Position numbers and translations under genes: made by a program. 64,000 nucleotides of DNA from contig NC_069662.1 in the NCBI RefSeq assembly GCF_027244095.1, positions 17,696,501 through 17,760,500 of the forward strand. The letters run 5' to 3'. Within the stretch, counting starts at the first letter, position 1; the number at the start of each line of letters is the position of its first letter. The notes under the pieces were generated by a model. It did not search any database. It worked only from the letters and a program-made list of their open reading frames with translations, and was not told the DNA's origin. Source of the DNA: Hemicordylus capensis. Taxonomy: Eukaryota; Chordata; Lepidosauria; Squamata; Cordylidae. Shown here in pieces: positions 21,693 to 30,600 of this stretch.

Positions 21693-24600
21693 GGTGGGGA
21701 GAGGAGGGTTTTTTCTTCTCTCCTGATACTAGAATTTGAGGTTATCCAGTGAAACAGTCTATCCTGAATCTCCAGCCAAAGACTTCTTTGCACAACACAC
21801 AATTCATTGACTGAATTTGCTGCCACAAGATACAGTGATGGCTACTAGCTTAGATGGCTTTAAAAGAGGATTGGGCAGATTCATGGAGAACTGAGCTGTC
21901 AAAGGCTGTTTAGTCATGATGGCTGTGGAGAACCTCCATGCTCAGAGGCTGTGTGCCTCTGAATCCAGGGCTGTAGGGAACTCACTGGCAGCCATGGAAC
22001 CTTCTCTTACCTTTGGCCCACTCCCCCTGTGGTGGGTCTGTGCATGTGCAACCATGTCCCTACATATGATATATACGCAAGGGGCAAATCCACCAATCAT
22101 AAGATGGACACACTTCCCTTTTGCTGCTTTCACTTGGTGCTTGGTTCACACCTCATTGGGATCTGCTTGGGTTCTGTGCTCTGAGCAGAGAAAGAAGGCA
22201 CCCTGACCCAACCCCAATGGTGAGCCAGCGTGGTGTAGTGGGTTAGAGTGCTGGACTAGGACCGGGGAGACCCGAGTTCAAATCTGCATTCAGCCATGAT
22301 ACTTGCTGGGTGACTCTGGGCCAGTCACTTCTTTCAGCCTAACCTACTTCACAGGGTTGTTGTGAGGAGAAACTTAAGTATGTAGTGCACCACTCTGGGC
22401 TTGTTGTTGTTGTTGTGTGTGGTGGTTGTTGTATTTTTATACCGCCCCTCCCAGTTTGGCCCATGGCAGTTTACAAAACAAAACAAAAACAGTTAAAATC
22501 ATTCAACAACAAAAACAAAAATCTTGAAATACCATAGAACAATCAGTTAAAAAACAATTTTAAAACCCTAAAAAACCCAGTACATTAAAAAAAACCCCTA
22601 CAATTTCAAAACCTTGGAAGGCCAGGCCAAACAAGTCTTAAGTCTTCCTCCTTGGAGGAAGAGCGGGATATAAAATGTAATAAATAAATAAAATTAGATA
22701 AATTAAATAAATGGGAATGAAGCGCCTAGTGAAAGCAGCAAAAGGGCAAGCACCTGTCGTGGCTACAGGCATGGGCAGAACAGGGGCAAATGTGCTTCCG
22801 GTGGTCCCTGGAGATGTGGGGGAAAGTGGGAGGCGAGCTGCTGGTGGCCCAGAAGTGCTTGGGGGCCAGAGGACGCTTGCCTCCCCGCCCCCACCTGCTC
22901 CCTGAGAGCCTCGCACCTGACGGAATCCTAGTTGCTGGAGTGCAACAGCAGGAGAGGGCGATTGCTGAAGCCTGCCTGTGGGCTTTCAGGAGACATCTGG
23001 TGGGCCACTGTGGGAAGCAAGATGCATGGCAGTTCTGATCTAGTAGAGCTGTGCTTATTCTAACCAAGCAGCTATGCATATATCTGCTCCTTTTATAAAA
23101 TCTGGTGCTTCAGCTGGCCATGGAAAGTGGCAAGGAGCTATACAGGGCTATACAACCACAAGAAATCTTATTCGGCCATCTCTGCAGCTTCTGAAATTTC
23201 AGCAGGCATTGGTGACACACATTCAAGAATATCTCTGCAGCCCCAAGGGCCGCCTCCTGGACTCCTTTGGAGGAGTCCTGTTTAAAGTACCTCTTGTTTC
23301 CAAAACTTCTGACACCCCTCAGAGTGCAGTGGGGGCATATGCTTAAAGCCCTTTCCCCCAGCAGATTGCCACCTCATGCATGCGACTGAACAAAGGAAAG
23401 GCAAGGAGGCAGCAGTCTAGGACGTGCTTCAAGTGACCTCTGATTGGCTCCTGAGAAGGGAAGGCATAGCAAGCAGCCCCTTCCCCCACACCGTGCCTTC
23501 TGTGCCAGCTCCCTTAGCATCTCTCCAGAGGGAGACCTTTTAGTGGTCCCTGACTCGACTGCTAGTCTGGCTGTTCCCTTCTGAACAAAACTATATGGAG
23601 GATCGATGTCAGCTGAGAATAGCCACAACGATGAAACAAAAAGCAGCGGCCAAATAGGGGATTTATTCCAATGTGTTCTGATTAATATCGTTCTCAAGGA
23701 GTATCTATGAGCAATATACACATAACATACCTACGCATAAGGTTTGAGTCCTCTATATACTTTATTAGCAGACGTATATGTACTTATAATTCAATTTTTA
23801 TACCACCTTTCATAATACTCATCCAAGGTGGCTTACAAAAATTAAAATAAAACACCATTAAACTACTAAAATCAGTTAAAACAACAAAAACCATATTTTA
23901 GGTTTATTATACTTGAGTATTATGGGTTATATTCTTGCATATTAAAACTTGATTAATGTTTGAAGTGTGGAGACTTGAATAATGGTATTGTCGCACTGTG
24001 TGTGTATTTTATTACTTATAGATATTCCTTGAAAGATATTAATCAGAACACATTGGAATAAATCCTCTCTTCTGCAGCTGTTCCATTCCTCAGCCCTACT
24101 CCTCCTCTGCATTCCTGCAGCTGTTCCTCAGCCCTGCTCCTCTGGTTCACCTCCCTTCTCTTGTGTTCCAGGCATGAAGCAGAGAGACTGGAGCAGGAGG
24201 CTCGAGGACGTCTTGAGCGGCAGAAGATCATTGACCAGGCAGAGGCTGAACGGGCCCGGAAGGAGCTACTGGAGCTTGAAGCACTGAGGTGAGGTGGGGT
24301 CAAGGCTAAAGGGGCAGCCAAGAGAATGGGCACTGGCTGCCTGCTTGGTGGCAAGCAATGTCTGGGCACCCCGTTTGTTCTCTCTTTCCACAGCACTGCA
24401 GTTGAGAGCACTGGGGCAGCTAAAGCTGAGGCTCAGTCACGGGCAGAAGCCGCCCGGATTGAGGGTGAAGGGGCAGTCCTGCAGGCCAAGCTGAAGGCAG
24501 AAGCTACTGCCATAGAGACGGTGAGTCCCACTAATCTGCTCATGATTCCTTGCCTCCCTCTGGGGGCAGGAACTGCTGCTATTGCTCCCTTCCCAAGCTG

Positions 24601-27600
24601 AACACTCTATGCTGGGAAATGTGGTAACCCATCAAAACAAAACGTGGTGGTTGCTGTCGCCGTCTCTCCCTTGTTAAACACAGAAAGGGGGCGAGTAAAC
24701 AAGCTTGTTAACTGCACCGCTGACCTAATAATATCCTTCTGCATTCCCTATTTTATAAATGTAGTCCTTAAATGTACTTTTCTGCAATATATTGGGACTG
24801 TCAGTGATCATCGGAACCTGGAAGTGGATTAGATATGCCTGGTACACATATAAGTCTGACTTGGAAGCAGAGCCAGGACAAGGCATTTGTGCATCCTAGG
24901 CAACGTTTAAAAATAACGCCCCCAAGGAAAGTATGAAACACACAATTTTACCTCTCAAACAGTTCCTGTGCTGGTTTCCAACTCCACTTGAGATTCTCCA
25001 CCCAACTGCAAATGTCAGTGACAAGTTTGGAGAATCGTTGGCAGAAGTTCAGTGGAACTGGCATGGGAACTGGAGGCTGGCAGGTTCAGATGACACGCGT
25101 GCCTGGAGTGCATGCTCTCTAGGAACCTCTAGTTCTCATCTGACTTTCGTGCAGTTATGTGAACCAACCCTGCATATATAGCAGGGTCCTACTCTCCATT
25201 CCTGCCATAGACTATGTATCTATAGCTTTTTTGAGAAGCAGTCAGATTTTGCATACTTTTCAAGCTGTAGGATTAGTGAATTTCTGTGGAAAGGAGGGTC
25301 ACCTAATGGCGCACTGGGGAAATGACTTGATTATTAAGCCAAAGGTTCCCGGTTCAAATCCCCACTGGTTTGTTTCCCAGACTATGGGAAACACCTATAT
25401 TGAACAGCAGCGATATAGAAAGATGCTGAAAGGCATAATCTCATACTGTGCAGGAGATGGCAATGGTGAACCCCTCTTTTATTCTACCAAAGACAACCAC
25501 AGGGCTCTATGGTCACTAGGAGTCAACACCAACTCAAAGGCACACTTTACCTTTATGGCTGTCTGCCTTCTCTAATGGTTCAGGTAACCCCTTCCTCCCA
25601 TGCAATGTAAATCGCCAAATATCCATGTTGAACTGTCCACTGAAAAGCTTTGGGCCTTTGTTTTAATGCCTATGACAAAGCATTATAAAATATATGCCAC
25701 AGAGGGAGGAATGTTCTGATACTAAAAATCTGTTTATGAAGAATAAAACTTAATAGTTAACATTGTCATTCATTGTGCTGCACTCTAGGTGGCTGCCTCA
25801 TTCACCTACCCCTAATTCTAGCTCTGCCAAGAAGACACATCACCATTAGTGCTATTCTACAAATGCTGGCCCAAGAGTTTGTTCAGTGCTGCTAGGATAG
25901 GTACATTTTGTAGCAGTTCTCATGTTCTGGCTTGCAGAAGAACATATTTCAATTGGTTTCATTTCTCTCACACCAAACTCTTATACAAGGTGTAAACCAG
26001 CCCTTCTCGGCTGGTGTAGGAGGTCACCCAAGCTTGGGATTACATCCCCCCCCACATGCTCCAAAAGGCAGGAAGTAGTCATACTTGAAGATCCTTAACC
26101 CAGTGCATGTGGGCGGATCTCCTCAGTTCTACTTCCTGCCTTTGCTCCAGAAGGCTCTCATTACAGCTCGCTGGCTTTGGCCTTGTTAACTAGGCCTCTT
26201 CTTTTCTTCTGCTTATATTCCTATTGTTTTTGACTATTTCCAATCTATTCTTCACCTGGTATTCTACTACTATTAGTTCTCTCTAGTTACTAAAGAAAAA
26301 AGAAAATAATAATTTTAAATTAAAAAAAAATAAAATTCATATCTGTTCTTCTGCTGTCCTTTCTGTTATTCGTTACCTCTCCTCACCTCTTGCCGACCTT
26401 TTGGCCGATGTCCGCTAAAAAGACCTTCGGACTCCTGGCTATTAGGGAGAGATCCGCCCATCAGCGCCTGTTCCCGCCAAAAACTCGGGACTGCGCAAAT
26501 CCTGTAAGGAAAATGGCAGATGTATCAGATGACCTTGCTGGCGCCTGTAGGCCACAGTGGTCCTCTCTGTTGCCAGATACCGGTGAGGAGACTGGGCGCA
26601 ATTCATGCCACCAGCAATCCACCGAAGCAGGACGCAGGTGGTGGCACCAGAATCGGAGGCTTCCCTACAAGGAGGCCCCGTTGGTGGCCAGTTACCGGTG
26701 AGGAGACTGGGCGCAATTCATGCCACCAGCAATCCACCGTAGCAGGACACAAGTGGCGGCACCAGAATCGGAGGCTTCCCTACAAGGAGGCCCCGTTGGT
26801 GAGAGAGCTTTCGCCTGGCAGCGCGAGCAAGGTAAGCCTGTGATGTTTGGCCTCGCCCTCCCCCCCAACTCCTTTCCCTAGGAGTTGGGCGTGCAGGAGG
26901 AGGACTGCCTCAGCGAGTATTGGGGCCACGCTGAAAGGAACGTCAGCAGGAGTGGCCGCCCCAGAGCCTGTCGGAATCAGACGGGGAAGACGTGCAGGAT
27001 GATGAGGCAGGCGGTGCTGAGCCCGTGGATGGGGCGTCGGAGCACCCAGAAGGCCATGAACAGCTCCCCCCGGTAAGATCGGGACTTGCTCGGGGGGGAG
27101 GAGGTGAGTGCAGATGCCCCCTATGTGGCCCCTCCCTCAGGGCCTACTCCTACAGGGAATGTGGGGTTCCCCCTGATGCTGCCACTGTAAAGGGCTGGAT
27201 TTAGGAGGCCGTTCAGGTCTCACTGGCAGCGGCGCTTAAAGCGCGGAAGCCTGCAAGGCATTGCAAGGCAGGCTGTGATCCATGTGTCGCCCTCAGACTC
27301 TCAGGAGGAGACGGTGCCCGCTAAGCAGCCCAGGGTGGCTATACACCAGGACTCTGTGCCCTTGTGTAGGGGGAGGTCTTCAGATGAGTCTGGAGAGGAC
27401 TCCCCAGATCTATTGTGACCCAGGGTCAGTGGGTCAGAGACATTGCTGGGCAATCCAGACAAGGGGCCCTCCTCCTCGGAAGAGGGGGAGATGATTGAGG
27501 ACTCTGCTGCAAACTTACACAGTCAGAGGCTCTCTCTTATGGTGGATTTCAGCCACTAATTAACCAGGCTATTGCTGCGCTTGATCTGTAGCCAGTTACA

Positions 27601-30600
27601 GAGGAACAGATCTCTCCTGTGTCCAAGGGCTCCTTGGTGCTGCCTAAGGCTAAGGTACCGCAGATTAAATCAGTGATACCTGAGGGCTTTACTAAGACCA
27701 TCAAGGAGGAATGGGCAGCTATTGCGACTCCCAAAGCGTATGTTGACATTGGCTAGCAAATTGTACAACTTTGAGGAGGAGACTCTGGACTTGCTGAAGG
27801 TGCCACTTACGGTTGCTCACTTCGGGGCCCTACTTAGTAGCACAGTGGTACCCAAGGATGGGGACTCCTCTTCTAAGGAGCCAGAAGACAGAAAAGCAGA
27901 ATCTGCACTGCGCAGGGCCCACGAGGCTTGAGCAGTGGCCATCAGAGCTGACACCACTGTGTCCTTGGTGTCTAGAGCATCGGTCTTGTGGATTGGCGAG
28001 TTACCCAATGACCCTCCCACTAATCAATCTAAGATGTGGCGTAAGCTACTTTGTCTGCAGAGGGCGGCTGCCTTTTCAGCGGATGCTACTCTGGACAGTG
28101 TTCAGTTCTCGGCACGTGCGGTCAGTGCAGGTGTCCTGGCAAGACGCAACATATGGCTAAAATTTTGGAAGTTGATAATACGTCTAGGGCTAAATTAGCC
28201 GCTGTTCCCTATGCTGGGGGGAAAGCTAATTGGGAATGAGGCCCTGAAAGAGGTCCTCATTGAAACTAAGGATAACCGCAGGGCTCTGCCATCAGCTCCT
28301 AGGAAGAAGGACAAGAGTTTTAATCATAGACCGATGCAAACCTTCAGGGCGTTTAGACCTCAGTTTGTCAGAGGGAGCCTTTTAAGCCTTTTCGATCGCA
28401 GTGGAACAGATCCAGAGGCCAAGGCAGGCAAGGGTTCACTCAGCAGAACCATCAGTCTCTCGGAAACCAGCAGCGGGGCCCCCAAGCAGCAGTCCTGACT
28501 CCCACTCAGGCAAAGTGGGGGTCTGCCATTTGGCCTGTTTGGAAAGAATCCATCGACAGGTGGGTTCTTTCCATTAGCCTACACGGGTACGAAGTGGAGC
28601 TGGCCAGCCCCCCAGGAAACAGATTCCTCCTTACCCCTAGATCTGGGAAACCGGAAAAGCACAAGGGGTTGTCCATGGCCATTCAGTATCTGGTGGCTAT
28701 AGTGGCCATAGAGGACGTCCCACCTCTTCAGAGAGGCAAGGGCATCTATTCTGTGATTTTTACGGTGCCAAAGAAGGACGGATCGGCCAGGGCAGTTCTC
28801 AACCTACGCCCAGTCAACCGTTTTGTGATAAAAAGGAGGTTCAGGATGGAAACCCTTTGTACCATCTCAGAGGCATTGCAGATGGGGGACTACATGACTT
28901 CAATAGATCTCCAGGAGGCCTATTTACACATCCCCATTCATCCACGCAGTCGACATATACTCCACTTCTGCTACATGGGGAGGCATTATCAGTACAGAGC
29001 CCTTCCTTTTGGTCTCTCATCAGCCACCCGAGTTTTTATGAAGGTTCTAGTCTGCTAGTGGCCACTTTATGCACTGAGGGGGTCCACCTGTATTGTTACC
29101 TTGACAACTTGCTCAAGAAGGGGCAGTTCAGTCGGCTCTGTCCAGAACAATGTCTGTGTTACGTGCGCATGGGTTTCTGATAAATGTGGGCAAGAGTCAC
29201 CTGATGCCCACACAGAGCCTTCATCATTTGGTCATGGTAATGGACACCTCAGTAGGCAAACTGTTTCTGCCACAGGATCGGATGGAGGCCTTAACGTCAC
29301 TGGCTCGTGTGATTGCTTCGAGACTGTGGGCCAGCCTTCTCAATCTAGCAAGTTTGTTGGGTCTCATGGTGGCGGCTATGGACTCGGTGCCTTGGGCGAG
29401 GTTTTCATCTACGCCAGTTACAGTGGGGTTTCCTCCCTTACCAGCACAGGATTGCCCTCAAACGTGACAAGAACATTCCTCTCTAGGTGTCTCTTCACGA
29501 GTCGATTCGTTGGACGGCCCGGGGAACCTAGACAAGGGCAAGCTGTTCATAGAACCCAAGAGAGTGATGGTCACGACGGACACCAGTCTATCGGGCTGGG
29601 GGGCTCACTGTTGGAACAGTTCTGCCCAGGGGCTTTGGTCGGTGGAAGAGTTGCTCTATAGCATAAACTGGCTCGAACTGTGGGCTGTCTTTCTGGCCCT
29701 AAGAGCCTTCACGCCCTTGGTGAAGGGAAGGAATATCTTAATGTGTACAGAATAACTTAATATCCATTCTGGACCATCAGGTAAACAGAATTTCCAATGT
29801 TCGGGCAGATTGGCTAAGACGGCAGGAGATCCAGCCGGCAGAATGGGGCCTGCACCCTCAAGTATTTAGGTGGCTGACAGAGCAGCTGGGGTGTCCCCAG
29901 ATAGACTTGTTTGCATATCCTCAGAATGCCAAGATTCAGAGGTTTTACTCACGTTTCCCGATGTTGGGGGCAGAAGAGACGGATACGCTATCGGTGCCAT
30001 GGCCTCCGTGTCTGCTGAATGCATTTCCTCCAGTGCCGCTGCTCTCCCGTTGCCTCAGGAAGCTGCGGGGTTTCCGGGCATCCCTGATATTGATTGCGTC
30101 TTTTTGGCCCAGAGGGCCTTGGTTTTCTGAGATTGTCGACTTGACCGTAGGTCATCCACTCAGTTTGCCAGACCATCCAGTTCTGCTGTGTCAAGGTCCG
30201 ATTTACCATCCTTGCATCTAGAAAGTGTTCAGCCAACAAGATTTACCAATCGACTTGGCGTAGTTTTCTGCGCTGGACAGCAAAGCTCTCCCTGCAGCTG
30301 GACAAGTGCAGGTCGAGGGGATTACTAGGTTTTCTTCAGGATGGCCTTGCGCTTGGTCTGAAACCCAACACGCTTAAACACCAGGTGCTTGATCCAGATG
30401 TTGTTTCCTCATCAGCGTTTTGTTCAGGCGTGGCACCCTCTTCTACGCAAGTTCTTGAGGGGGGCAGCTTTGTTGTCTCCTCTGGGCTGCCATCGTTTTC
30501 CGTCATGGGATTTGCATATTGTGTTGTGGGGTCTGCAGTTTCCGCCATTTGAACCACTTTGATCTGTATCATTGCAGATGCTGTCCTGGAAGGTGGCCTT

